Shown here: positions 9,001-18,071 of the stretch, piece after piece
Numbering within the stretch: position 1 is the first letter of the stretch
Layout: every line of letters starts with the position of its first letter
Source: Bizionia sp.
GTDB lineage: Bacteria; Bacteroidota; Bacteroidia; Flavobacteriales; Flavobacteriaceae
Length of the DNA stretch: 36,880 nucleotides
Assembly (NCBI GenBank): GCA_020631395.1
Contig: JAHDHI010000002.1
Coordinates: 66,100 to 102,979, forward strand
Direction of reading: 5' to 3'
Notes under the pieces: generated by a model
Seen by the model: only the letters and a program-made list of their open reading frames with translations
Told to the model about the DNA's origin: nothing
Databases searched by the model: none
Made by a program: the position numbers and the translations under genes

Positions 9001-10248
9001 TTAAAATGTTCTATCTGGGTGAAAGGGGTTTAAATCCAAACTTGTCTTTTTATTTGCTATGACTTCGGACACCAATTTCCCCGTTGCTGGCCCCAAACTC
9101 CAACCCATCATGGCATGTCCTGTTGCAATTGTCAAATTTTTACATTTCGAAGATTTGCCTATGTATGGCAAACCGTCTGGCGTACATGGTCTCAACCCAC
9201 AATCTGCCTTTGCTTTTTCCACTTCACTTATTTCTATTCCTTCATAATAGCTTTTGGCTGCATTTGCAATGGCATTTACTCGTACGGGGTTAATGTCATG
9301 ATTGATTCCCGCAACTTCCATTGTTCCTGCGAAGCGTGTAAAACCATCCATTGGAGTCACTGCCACTTTAGCTTCACACAGAATGGCTGGAATGGTAATA
9401 TTTGTTGCTCTCTCCACATTTATCCTATATCCCTTACCTGCTTGCACAGGAATCTTCAACCCTATTTTCCTTGTTATGGAAGGACTCCAACTTCCTGCTG
9501 CCAACACAACCTCATCTGCATTTAGTTCTTGTTTGTTTGTTATTACTTTGGAAATGGCATTATTGGAAATTTCAATGTCCTTGACTTCTTCATTGGCATA
9601 AAAAACGACTCCTTTGGATTTTAAATATGCAATCATCTCAGGTATGAAATCACTAGGAGTCATATGCGCATCCGAATCGTAATAGACAGCTCCCTTTATG
9701 TTTAGATTTGCCTTGGGTTCCAATGCTTCGACTTCTTTGGCCGACAAGTTTTTGACACCCAATCCTTCCTTTATACCTCTTTCTCCTATTTTCCATTCTT
9801 CTTCCCCTACCTTGTCTGTCTTATAGCACATCAACAACCCTTTTCTTTCATAATGAAAGTTAAAGTCGTTGGATCCTTTCATCTCCTCATACAGATCCCT
9901 ACTATATATATTTATATCTTTAATGACGGGGATGGCCTTTTCGACCTTGGCTACTGTAGAGGATCTTTTGAATGCCCAAGTCCATTTTAAAAAATCGGCA
10001 TCCAATCTAGGTTTCACATAAAAAGGGCTAGCCGAATTGAACATCCACTTAATGCCTTTGTTGATCATTCCTGGTGCTGCCAAAGACACGAAATGACTTG
10101 GTGTGATGTAACCCGCATTTACGTGCGATGCTCCACTTGAAAAATCCGATTTGTCAATAACGGTTACTTGAAAACCATCTTTTTCAAGGTAATATGCTGT
10201 ACTCAACCCTATGATTCCCCCTCCAATTACAATAACATTCTTACTCAT
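9001..10248 (-). CDS. FAD-dependent D-amino acid/D-hydroxyproline dehydrogenase (DadA-like)
   Basis: A 415-aa DAO-family oxidoreductase. The dinucleotide motif VIGGGIIGLSTAYYLE lies at residues 7-22 with an acidic D32 ending the second strand, and the C-terminal CGLRPCTPDGLPYIGK and TGHAMMGWSLGPATGKLVSE segments are typical of DadA/glycine oxidase relatives. From its neighbours it most likely oxidises cis-4-hydroxy-D-proline, made by the epimerase, to 1-pyrroline-4-hydroxy-2-carboxylate, doing as one chain what LhpBEF does in pseudomonads. D-proline or other D-amino acids remain possible. It is spaced 3 nt from both neighbouring genes. Confidence 0.85.
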   Translation of the reverse strand: MSKNVIVIGGGIIGLSTAYYLEKDGFQVTVIDKSDFSSGASHVNAGYITPSHFVSLAAPGMINKGIKWMFNSASPFYVKPRLDADFLKWTWAFKRSSTVAKVEKAIPVIKDINIYSRDLYEEMKGSNDFNFHYERKGLLMCYKTDKVGEEEWKIGERGIKEGLGVKNLSAKEVEALEPKANLNIKGAVYYDSDAHMTPSDFIPEMIAYLKSKGVVFYANEEVKDIEISNNAISKVITNKQELNADEVVLAAGSWSPSITRKIGLKIPVQAGKGYRINVERATNITIPAILCEAKVAVTPMDGFTRFAGTMEVAGINHDINPVRVNAIANAAKSYYEGIEISEVEKAKADCGLRPCTPDGLPYIGKSSKCKNLTIATGHAMMGWSLGPATGKLVSEVIANKKTSLDLNPFHPDRTF

Positions 10249-10251
10249 TTT

Positions 10252-12522
10252 TTATTCCCATTTAAAATTCCATATAGGTGTTTTATCCCCTAAATGTTCA
10301 ACAAAATAATTCCACTTTTTCTTAATAAAATAATTTCTGGACTTGCCTCTGTATCCATGTCTTTGACTAGGTAATATCAATAGATCGAATTCCTTGTCCG
10401 CTTGTACGAGGGCTTCTACCAATTTGTAGGTTGCAGATGGGTTTACATTCTCATCTATGCCACCATGTACCAACAACAATTTCCCTTTGAGGTTTTCAGC
10501 ATTCGTAATATTGGAAATCGCATGATATGTTGAATCCACAGGCCATCCTTGATACATTTCTGGCCACCAGGCCTTTTCCATTCTAAAATCATGATCTGCC
10601 GAACTGGATACTCCTACCTTGTATACATCCGGGAATGCCAACATCGCCCTGCCTGTATCGTAACCTCCTGCTGAATGCCCGAAAATACCTGCCTTACTTG
10701 CATCTATCCACTTGTATTTCTCTCCCAAGTACTTGATGGCAAGCACATGATCTTCCAGATTTTTTCCCATATTCTTGTAGGAATGGTCATGGAATGCCTT
10801 TGAACGACCATACGTGCCCAACCCGTCTACAACCATGACAATGAAGCCCAGCTCTGCCAAGGATTGATTGTTAAAGATTCTATTGAAGGATTTTGGGTAC
10901 AATTGCGTATGTGGTCCTGTATAGGTCGCATCTATGATGGGATAGGATTTGGAAGCATCGAAATTGGTAGGTTTCCATAATGCACCATAAATGGTGGTTT
11001 CTCCATCTTTTGCCGTTAGTTCGAAGACTTCTGGTGCCTTCCACCCTTTTGAAACAGCATTGGAAACGTCTGCCTTTGTCAATTGTGAGATTATTTTCCC
11101 TGATTCTGTTTCCCTAAGTACCGTAACCGTAGGAATGGCAATGGTTGAATAATTATCTACAAAATAGTTCCCATCTTCTGAGAATGACACAATGTGATGT
11201 CCTTTTTCCGAAGTCAACAATGTAACCTCACCCTCTAGAGTAGTCTTGTATACTTTTTGATGGTATGGATTGCTTCCTTCTTCTTTTCCTGACGCCGTAA
11301 AATAAACAACCTCATTTTCTTCATCTACATATTTTATGTCATGAATGAAATAGTCGCCTTTTGTTATTGGCAGTTCATCGCCTGTCTTCGTATCGATGAC
11401 ATACAATTGTCTCCAACCGCTTTTTTCGGAAAGAATCAATATTTTGCCTTTCTTTTTCATTTGTCTAAAAGCGAACTTATCTACATTGGTCTCACTTTCG
11501 TCCACAAACAATGGTTTCATCGTATTTGCATTCAAATCCACCTGCAACAAATGTTCTTTCTTATAGCCTCTTTCCGAATAATTGGCAATGAGCACTCCCG
11601 ATTCTTCTGCCCATTCCAAGTGTACGTTGTTGATGTGTGTATTGTTCGGCAACGTTGTTTTGACCTCTTTTTTTGTTTCTACATTGAAAAAAACAGGTTT
11701 GGTATGCACCATTGTCGTATCCCCAGGCGACCCTCTATAGTAAGATAGCAGCTTTGGTCTGTACAATGAATCTATGCTGGCATCCAGCAAATACATCTTT
11801 TCTGCATTTCTAAAATCTACCACGCTACTGGAAATCCACTTTGAATCTTCGGACCACTTTACATAAAAATGTGGTGGTCGCTCACCATTTTCTCCTTCAA
11901 TGATATCGTCCCAACCATACCAAGTTGCATATTCATATCCCTTTTGTCCATCATTGGTCAACTTGTACTCTTTATTTGAACTTGTCGATTTGACATATAG
12001 ATTGTAATCTTTGGTGTACGCCAACCATTTCCCATCTGGGGAAGTCATTTCGAATTGGTTATTCTCAAAATCTTGTTCCTTCTGTTTTTCCGTTACCTCG
12101 TAGGTATTCAAATCCAAAAGGTACGTTTTATCTCCTAAATCGAAAGACAGATTTCCTTCGTCCACACGTTCTACATTCGAAATTGATATGTTGTTGCTCT
12201 CCAACTTGTGCTCCTCCAATTCGTTCAAAGCACTCGCCAGTTTCTTGTGATCAAATAGGAGTTTTACTTCATTGTCTACAAAATCGACAGTTTTATATGT
12301 CTTGCCATCCACACCATGGTCGACAAACCATACCCCAGAATTGTCTTTAAACCAGTTTGCAGACGTATAGAGATTGAAAGCTGTTTTGTTGTTGTAATTC
12401 GCATACATGTAACTTACAGCACTTTGGTACTCCTTTTCTGTAATATCATTGATTTTCTCTTTACACGAAAAAATGAACAACGCAGTTATTAGCATTGTCC
12501 ATATCTTAAAGGATTTCATCAT
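10252..12522 (-). CDS. S9 family prolyl peptidase, DPP IV-like lipoprotein
   Basis: A 756-aa peptidase with a lipoprotein signal (LFIFSC, C20), a DPP IV N-terminal beta-propeller region to about residue 490, and a C-terminal alpha/beta-hydrolase domain. The catalytic triad is visible as S617 (GHSAGGY), D690 (GGIDENVNP) and H722 (SQRHGYRG). The family removes X-Pro or X-Ala dipeptides from peptide N-termini; here it would act in the periplasm or at the cell surface. The stretch near residues 205-215 that normally holds the paired glutamates (DWVYEEE type) reads YGWDDIIEG, so exact specificity is uncertain. It sits between the epimerase (12 nt away) and the dehydrogenase (3 nt). Confidence 0.9.
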   Translation of the reverse strand: MMKSFKIWTMLITALFIFSCKEKINDITEKEYQSAVSYMYANYNNKTAFNLYTSANWFKDNSGVWFVDHGVDGKTYKTVDFVDNEVKLLFDHKKLASALNELEEHKLESNNISISNVERVDEGNLSFDLGDKTYLLDLNTYEVTEKQKEQDFENNQFEMTSPDGKWLAYTKDYNLYVKSTSSNKEYKLTNDGQKGYEYATWYGWDDIIEGENGERPPHFYVKWSEDSKWISSSVVDFRNAEKMYLLDASIDSLYRPKLLSYYRGSPGDTTMVHTKPVFFNVETKKEVKTTLPNNTHINNVHLEWAEESGVLIANYSERGYKKEHLLQVDLNANTMKPLFVDESETNVDKFAFRQMKKKGKILILSEKSGWRQLYVIDTKTGDELPITKGDYFIHDIKYVDEENEVVYFTASGKEEGSNPYHQKVYKTTLEGEVTLLTSEKGHHIVSFSEDGNYFVDNYSTIAIPTVTVLRETESGKIISQLTKADVSNAVSKGWKAPEVFELTAKDGETTIYGALWKPTNFDASKSYPIIDATYTGPHTQLYPKSFNRIFNNQSLAELGFIVMVVDGLGTYGRSKAFHDHSYKNMGKNLEDHVLAIKYLGEKYKWIDASKAGIFGHSAGGYDTGRAMLAFPDVYKVGVSSSADHDFRMEKAWWPEMYQGWPVDSTYHAISNITNAENLKGKLLLVHGGIDENVNPSATYKLVEALVQADKEFDLLILPSQRHGYRGKSRNYFIKKKWNYFVEHLGDKTPIWNFKWE

Positions 12523-12534
12523 TTTTTACATTTT

Positions 12535-13545
12535 TTATATTACCTGGAATCCGTGGGCATATGGATCGTCTTCATCATCTATGACGATGTTGTTGTATCC
12601 ATATACTTTCGCCCAACCTTGTATACTCGGTATGATGGCTGATTTACCATCCAAGGTCGTCTCTTCTTCCACACAGCCTATGAATTTGCTCCCGATGAAG
12701 CTTTCATGAACAAATTTCTCTCCTTTCTTCAGCTTACCCTTGGCGTGCAATTGGGCTATTCTAGCAGATGTTCCTGTTCCACACGGGCTTCTGTCTATGG
12801 CCTTGTCTCCATAGAAAACGGCATTGCGCCCTGAAGATGTAGGGTCTATAGGATTCCCAGTCCACAACATATGGGTTACGTCCCTTATGGTTTCGTTCTC
12901 TGGATGAATGAACATATCCGGATACTTTTCATTGATGCGTTCTCTGACCACCTGAGAGTATTGAATGATCTGGCTTGCTGTGAAATCATGTACTCCAGAA
13001 AAGTTTTGTTGCGGATCCACAATGGCATAGTAATTACCTCCATAGGCCACATCAAAGGAAATTTCTCCCAACTCAGGACATTCTATGGTCAAATTCTCGG
13101 CTGCCAAGTAACTTTTTACATTCGTCAACTTTACCCAGTCTACTTTTTTCCCTGTTTGTTGGTATTCTATGTCGACCAAACCGGCTGGGGCTTCCATTTT
13201 AATCTTTCCAGGTATCTTGGGTACTATCAATCCTTCTTCTACTGCAATGGTAATGGTTCCAATGGTTCCATGTCCACACATGGGTAAACATCCTGAAGTC
13301 TCTATGAAAAGTATACCAAAGTCATTTTCTGGATCATGTGGTGGATATAAGATGCTTCCACTCATCATGTCGTGACCCCGAGGCTCAAACATCAACCCCT
13401 TACGAATCCAATCATATTCCTTTAAAAAGTGTTGACGCTTTTCACTCATATTTGCCCCTTTCAAATTGGGTCCTCCTCCTGCTACCACCCTTACCGGGTT
13501 TCCGCATGTGTGTGCATCTACACAAAAAAATGTTTTTCTACTCAT
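12535..13545 (-). CDS. 4-hydroxyproline 2-epimerase (proline racemase family)
   Basis: A 336-aa proline-racemase-fold enzyme. Both catalytic cysteines are present: C90 in CLPMCGHGTIG and C255 in DRSPCGTGTSA. This supports an epimerase or racemase and argues against trans-3-hydroxyproline dehydratase, which has Thr at one position. It converts trans-4-hydroxy-L-proline to cis-4-hydroxy-D-proline, the first step of the pathway. The genes for the following three steps flank it, which favours 4-hydroxyproline over proline as substrate. Its ATG overlaps the end of the DUF885 gene by 8 nt (ATGAGTAG), so translation is probably coupled. Confidence 0.93.
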   Translation of the reverse strand: MSRKTFFCVDAHTCGNPVRVVAGGGPNLKGANMSEKRQHFLKEYDWIRKGLMFEPRGHDMMSGSILYPPHDPENDFGILFIETSGCLPMCGHGTIGTITIAVEEGLIVPKIPGKIKMEAPAGLVDIEYQQTGKKVDWVKLTNVKSYLAAENLTIECPELGEISFDVAYGGNYYAIVDPQQNFSGVHDFTASQIIQYSQVVRERINEKYPDMFIHPENETIRDVTHMLWTGNPIDPTSSGRNAVFYGDKAIDRSPCGTGTSARIAQLHAKGKLKKGEKFVHESFIGSKFIGCVEEETTLDGKSAIIPSIQGWAKVYGYNNIVIDDEDDPYAHGFQVI

Positions 13546-15268
13546 TTTCTACTTTCTTAATGTATGTGTTTATTCTATCTTCCATAATAGACAAAGTCAC
13601 TGTCCCTTGTTCCAAAATTATTTCGTGAAACTCACGAATGTCGAATTTGGTTCCCAATTCTTCTTTTGCTTTCTTACGGAGTTCTCTAATTTTCAATTCT
13701 CCTATTTTATATGACAATGCTTGTCCTGGCCATGAAATATAGCGGTCTGTCTCCGTATTTATCTCGTGTATGGACAATGCTGTATTTGAAGACATGTAAT
13801 TCACTACTTGATCACGGGTCCAGCCTTTTGCATGAATTCCCGTATCCACGACTAGCCTACAAGCTCTCCACATCTCGTAAGTCAATTTTCCAAATTGTTC
13901 GTAAGGTGTCGTATACATTCCCATCTCATCTGCCAAAAACTCCGAATACAAGCCCCATCCTTCTCCGTATGCCGATAAATATAGATTTTTTCTGAATTGC
14001 GGAATGCTATCTCCCAATTCATTATTGAGACTTCCTTGCAAATGGTGTCCTGGAACTGCTTCATGTACTGTCAATGCTGGCAATGTATATAACGTTCTGC
14101 TAGGCAGATCGTAGGTATTTACCCAATAATACCCTGGAGATGTGCTTTCTTTGGATGTGCCAATATAGCGCCCTCCCGTATATTTAGGAGCTATGGCATC
14201 CGGTACAGGGGCTACTCCATAGGGTTTTCTTGGCAAGGTTTTGAAAAATCTTGGCAATTGGGCATCTGCCCGCTTTGCCATGTCTCGAGCAATCATCAAC
14301 AACTGCTCTGGTGTTTTGGCATAGAATTGTTCATCTGTTCTTAGAAAATGAAGGAAATCCGAAAAACTCCCTTTGAAGTCCAAGTCTTCAATGATTTTTC
14401 CCATTTCAGATTTGATGCGTGCCACTTCTTTCAGGCCTATCTCATGGATATCATCAGCCGTGTATTGTGTGCTAGTTGTGTAGTAATTGATCCTATTTTG
14501 ATAAAAATCATTCCCTTTTGGTGTTTCAGAAACACCTATGCTGGTTCTTGCCTTTGGGAAATATTCCGTTTCAAAAAATACCTTTATCCTTTTAAATTGC
14601 GGAATTACATTTTTCTCCAAAGCTTCTTTTGCCGCGACCAAAATCGAATCTTTCTGTAATTTGGTAAGTGTTTCCGGTAGGTTTTCAAAGGGGGAATAAA
14701 AATAGCTTTCTTCGACGTCATCAACGATATGATCGTCATAGGTGGTTTCGTATCCTTCAAAGATGATTCTAGGTTGTGACACTCCTTTTTCCATACCCTT
14801 TCGTAGATTAATGAAATGTTGATCTACATACAATGGAAGTGCATTCAATTTACTCAAGTACTTCTTTACTTTTTCATAATCTCCTAGAGGCCTTACCATA
14901 TAACTTAGGTCGTTATGGAATCCTGCATCCGACAACAATGGATTCAAATATCGTTCGAATTCATAATAGTCTATCTTGTCTTGAAGAACAAATGCCAAAA
15001 GTTGCTTTGAGATTTGTTCTGTCTCCTTCAAATTCTTCTCTTCGATTTCAGCTAATTCATTTAACTTCAATCTTGCAAATTCAGCTTCTGATTTGTAATA
15101 TTCTTCTGTATAAAGACCTAAAGGGTATGCTTTTTCATCATACCCTTTGTGATCTTGGTAGCCATCAATTATTTTTTGTAATTCACTGGATTTTTTCATT
15201 GATTCGTCCTGCTTGCAACTAAACATTAGTAGAAACGATAGAATTGTAATGATTTTAAAATAATTCAT
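13538..15268 (-). CDS. DUF885 family putative zinc peptidase, lipoprotein
   Basis: A 576-aa DUF885 protein with a lipoprotein signal peptide (LLMFSCKQDE, C18), so it lies in the periplasm or on an outer-membrane face. The hallmark HEAVPGHH lies at residues 402-409, a gluzincin-like zinc site, with a possible third ligand E436 in YGEGWGLY. DUF885 members are thought to be metallopeptidases but few have been characterised. Its place in a hydroxyproline operon with three other peptidases suggests it shortens proline-rich peptides outside the cytoplasm. It is 57 nt downstream of the aldehyde dehydrogenase gene and overlaps the epimerase gene by 8 nt. Confidence 0.85.
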   Translation of the reverse strand: MNYFKIITILSFLLMFSCKQDESMKKSSELQKIIDGYQDHKGYDEKAYPLGLYTEEYYKSEAEFARLKLNELAEIEEKNLKETEQISKQLLAFVLQDKIDYYEFERYLNPLLSDAGFHNDLSYMVRPLGDYEKVKKYLSKLNALPLYVDQHFINLRKGMEKGVSQPRIIFEGYETTYDDHIVDDVEESYFYSPFENLPETLTKLQKDSILVAAKEALEKNVIPQFKRIKVFFETEYFPKARTSIGVSETPKGNDFYQNRINYYTTSTQYTADDIHEIGLKEVARIKSEMGKIIEDLDFKGSFSDFLHFLRTDEQFYAKTPEQLLMIARDMAKRADAQLPRFFKTLPRKPYGVAPVPDAIAPKYTGGRYIGTSKESTSPGYYWVNTYDLPSRTLYTLPALTVHEAVPGHHLQGSLNNELGDSIPQFRKNLYLSAYGEGWGLYSEFLADEMGMYTTPYEQFGKLTYEMWRACRLVVDTGIHAKGWTRDQVVNYMSSNTALSIHEINTETDRYISWPGQALSYKIGELKIRELRKKAKEELGTKFDIREFHEIILEQGTVTLSIMEDRINTYIKKVENE

Positions 15269-15325
15269 AGGCTCATATTTGCTGGACTCATATGTTCAAC
15301 AACTACTTAAAAAGACTAATCCAGT

Positions 15326-16852
15326 TTAATTTTTAAGTCCTTCTGGCAATAAATCCGTTGGCCAATCTTGGTAGCTGAATGGTCTCACCCATCTTTTGAT
15401 TGCTCCTAACCCCACTGCCGTAAATCTTGAATCCGTTGATGCTGGATATGGTCCTCCGTGCGTCATCGACTCACAAACTTCCACTCCAGTTGGCACTCCG
15501 TTGAAAATAATTCTACCTACCTTGTTTTGAAGTGAATCCACCACACCATTCAAGTTTTCGAAATCTTCTTTTTCTGCTAGAATGGTACCAGTCAACTGGC
15601 CTTCCAAGCTATCTATGACTTCAACCAATTCCTCTTGATCCTTTGCCTTCACAACTAGGGAAAATGGTCCAAACACTTCTGTATGCATTTTCGGGTTTTC
15701 CAAGAAATCGGCTCCAGATACCGCGCATATTTGAGATGCGGCATAGTTTGCATCTATATCTCCTTCTATTTTTCCAACGACTTCTACTCCTGCTTGAGAA
15801 GATACTGTCTGTCCGTTTGCGACAAAACCATCCTTTATGTTTGGATGCAGCATGCATTGTGGTGCTATGTCCACTGTTTTTGCAGCCAAATCTTTAACGA
15901 AAGCATCTGTTTTTTCTCCATCGATAGTTAACAAAAGCCCTGGGTTGGTGCAAAATTGACCAGCTCCCAACGTAATCGAACCTGCATAGGTCGAAGCTGT
16001 CTCTTCCGATTTTTTAGCAATTACATTTGGCATAACCACTACCGGGTTGATACTTCCCATTTCAGCAAATACCGGTATTGGCTCGTTTCTTTCTGCCGCC
16101 AAATTGTACAATGCTCGACCTCCTGCTATACTTCCTGTAAAACCTACTGCTTTCACCTTTGGGTGCTTAACCAATGCCGTACCTACAACTCTACCACTTC
16201 CTGTTATATTGGAGAACACACCATTTGGCATACCTGTTTTTTCTGCTGCCTTGATAATGGCGGAAGCCACCAATTCCCCAGTCCCAGAATGCATGGCATG
16301 AGATTTCACGATAACTGGGCATCCTGATGCCAATGCACTAGCAGTATCCCCTCCAGCTGTTGAAAAAGCCAATGGGAAGTTACTTGCTGCAAATACAACA
16401 ACTGGTCCCAATGGGATGGATGTTTTTCTAATATCTGATTTTGGAAATGGTTCTCTTGTTGGAATTGCCTCGTCGATGGTATTGCTTCTCCAGTCTTCCT
16501 TTAGGATCAATTCTGCAAATGCTCTCAGTTGTCCTACTGTTCTACCTCTTTCTCCAGCAGCTCTTCCTTCTGGCAAACCGGATTCGGACACATACATATC
16601 TATCAATTCCGTATCCAAGGCCAATATTTCGTCTGCAATTGCATTAAGGAAAGCTGCTCTTTGCTTCCCTGGCACTTTTTTATATGTCTTAAATGCATCT
16701 GCAGCCAATTCTACAGCAGCATCTACTTCTTCCAACGTTGCTTGATAAAAAGGAGTTGGATTTTCTATGTTCAATTTTGGATTGATGGTTTTATGCGTCG
16801 TCGTTCCTTTTGCAGATAACTGATTTCCGATGTAGTTTTTTCCTGTAATCAT
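15326..16852 (-). CDS. 2,5-dioxovalerate (alpha-ketoglutaric semialdehyde) dehydrogenase
   Basis: A 508-aa aldehyde dehydrogenase of the KGSADH type. Visible residues are N158 (FAASNFPLAFSTAGGD), K183 (VIVKSHA), the general base E264 (VFAEMGSINPV) and the nucleophile C301 (GAGQFCTNPG). It oxidises 2-oxoglutarate semialdehyde to 2-oxoglutarate with NAD(P)+, the last step of hydroxyproline breakdown; the same activity also ends pentose and glucarate pathways, but the neighbours favour hydroxyproline. A long hairpin lies 25 nt upstream of the start codon, and the deaminase gene ends 150 nt upstream. The protein is cytoplasmic. Confidence 0.93.
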   Translation of the reverse strand: MITGKNYIGNQLSAKGTTTHKTINPKLNIENPTPFYQATLEEVDAAVELAADAFKTYKKVPGKQRAAFLNAIADEILALDTELIDMYVSESGLPEGRAAGERGRTVGQLRAFAELILKEDWRSNTIDEAIPTREPFPKSDIRKTSIPLGPVVVFAASNFPLAFSTAGGDTASALASGCPVIVKSHAMHSGTGELVASAIIKAAEKTGMPNGVFSNITGSGRVVGTALVKHPKVKAVGFTGSIAGGRALYNLAAERNEPIPVFAEMGSINPVVVMPNVIAKKSEETASTYAGSITLGAGQFCTNPGLLLTIDGEKTDAFVKDLAAKTVDIAPQCMLHPNIKDGFVANGQTVSSQAGVEVVGKIEGDIDANYAASQICAVSGADFLENPKMHTEVFGPFSLVVKAKDQEELVEVIDSLEGQLTGTILAEKEDFENLNGVVDSLQNKVGRIIFNGVPTGVEVCESMTHGGPYPASTDSRFTAVGLGAIKRWVRPFSYQDWPTDLLPEGLKN

Positions 16853-16876
16853 AATTGTATTTTATTTAAAGACAAC

Positions 16877-16918
16877 GAACAGATACCATAATTTCATATC
16901 AATTATAAGTATCTGTTC
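16877..16918. other. Intra-operon hairpin before the semialdehyde dehydrogenase gene
   Basis: Perfect 10-bp arms GAACAGATAC (16877-16886) and GTATCTGTTC (16909-16918) enclose a second inverted repeat ATAATT/AATTAT around a 7-nt loop, so a long two-part stem can form. No T-run follows in the transcribed (-) direction, so it is not a typical terminator. It could be an mRNA processing or stability element that sets the ratio of upstream to downstream genes, an attenuator, or an operator. Confidence 0.6.
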
Positions 16919-17002
16919 ATTAATTTGTTTTGTGTTTATCTATTGGAATTCTATCTTTTCTTCACTTCAAGTCATTAAAGTATCAATAATAACCAAAACA
17001 GT

Positions 17003-17932
17003 TTAAGCAAAAACAGCCAATTCTTTGTACTCTGGCAATTCTGGTCTAGTTTTCAGACCGTTTTCTATTATTGCCAATACTCTTTCCCTTTCTTCTCCTA
17101 CCAATGGCAAGCGAGGCTCTCTTACATTTTCTGTTCCTATTCCCGTTGCTACTTCTGCAAGCTTGATGTTTTGTACTAATTTACTGTTTATATCCAACTC
17201 CAACAAAGGTAGGAACCAACGGTAGATTCTCAATGCTTCATCAGTTCTTCCTGCTTTTGCCAAGTTGAAGATGGCTACGGTTTCTGCTGGGAATGCACAT
17301 ACCAAACCAGCAACCCATCCATCTGCTCCCATGAAAATGCTTTCCAAAGCCAAAGTATCGACTCCACTCAATATTGCCAATCTATTTCCAAAACGATTCT
17401 TAATACGAGTAATATTGGACAAATCTCTTGTAGATTCCTTAACAGCTTGAATGTTTGGGCAATCTCTCAATAATTCCTCAAACATGTCCAATGTAACTTC
17501 AATGCCGTAATCCACAGGATTGTTATATACCATAATTGGCAATGTTGTACTGTTTGCCACCTTTTTAAAGTAGGTCACAGTTTCCCTGTCGTCAGCCTTA
17601 TAACGCATTGGAGGCAACATCATCAACCCAGACGCACCATCTTCCTTCGCTTTTCTTGCTGCATCGATAGCTGCTGTGGTCGTTTGCTCTGCAATGTTCA
17701 TTACCACAGGCACTTTTCCATCTACTACTTCTACTGCTTTTCTGACAATGATTCTTTTCTCATCATCTGTAAGTGTACTTGCTTCTCCCAAGGTTCCCCC
17801 TAGGATGATTCCACTCACACCTGCTTCAAGTTGTGCGTGAATGTTCACTTCGAAATTCACTAAGTCCAAAGTATCTTGATCAGTAAACTTAGTTGTAACA
17901 GCTGGCATAACGCCATTCCATTTTATGCTCAT
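17003..17932 (-). CDS. 1-pyrroline-4-hydroxy-2-carboxylate deaminase (DHDPS/NAL family)
   Basis: A 309-aa TIM-barrel aldolase-family protein. The Schiff-base lysine is K165 (QAVKEST), the catalytic tyrosine Y136 (MVYNNPVDYG), and GGTLGE at 45-50 is the family's carboxylate-binding motif. With the hydroxyproline enzymes around it, it most likely deaminates and dehydrates 1-pyrroline-4-hydroxy-2-carboxylate to 2-oxoglutarate semialdehyde. The start is placed at the ATG at 17932 (MSIKWNGVMPAV), the normal family N-terminus; a TTG at 17956 would overlap the promoter -7 element. It is the first gene of the operon, divergent from the araC-type gene. Confidence 0.9.
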   Translation of the reverse strand: MSIKWNGVMPAVTTKFTDQDTLDLVNFEVNIHAQLEAGVSGIILGGTLGEASTLTDDEKRIIVRKAVEVVDGKVPVVMNIAEQTTTAAIDAARKAKEDGASGLMMLPPMRYKADDRETVTYFKKVANSTTLPIMVYNNPVDYGIEVTLDMFEELLRDCPNIQAVKESTRDLSNITRIKNRFGNRLAILSGVDTLALESIFMGADGWVAGLVCAFPAETVAIFNLAKAGRTDEALRIYRWFLPLLELDINSKLVQNIKLAEVATGIGTENVREPRLPLVGEERERVLAIIENGLKTRPELPEYKELAVFA

Positions 17933-17953
17933 AATTTTGTTTATTTGATATGA

Positions 17954-17961
17954 CAAAAATA
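17954..17961 (-). promoter_or_regulatory. Promoter -7 element of the hydroxyproline operon
   Basis: On the - strand this reads TATTTTTG, a full match to the Bacteroidota TAnnTTTG -7 consensus, 21 nt before the ATG at 17932. I see no good TTG -33 box at the usual spacing, which would fit a promoter that depends on an activator such as the divergent AraC protein. Confidence 0.5.
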
Positions 17962-18071
17962 ATTTAGAGTTTGATACTTTTATGTTAGTTTTTTATCCGT
18001 TAGTAATACTATATTATCTAATATATTATTCAAGCATATGAAAATGAATAGTATTTGCATATTTTTGGAAT

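Noticed and set aside
12535..13545. Trans-3-hydroxyproline dehydratase instead of epimerase
   Set aside because: Both catalytic cysteines are present (C90 and C255); the dehydratase has Thr at one of these positions.
17933..17956. TTG at 17956 as the start of the deaminase gene
   Set aside because: The added residues are outside the family N-terminus, and the codon overlaps the TATTTTTG -7 element.
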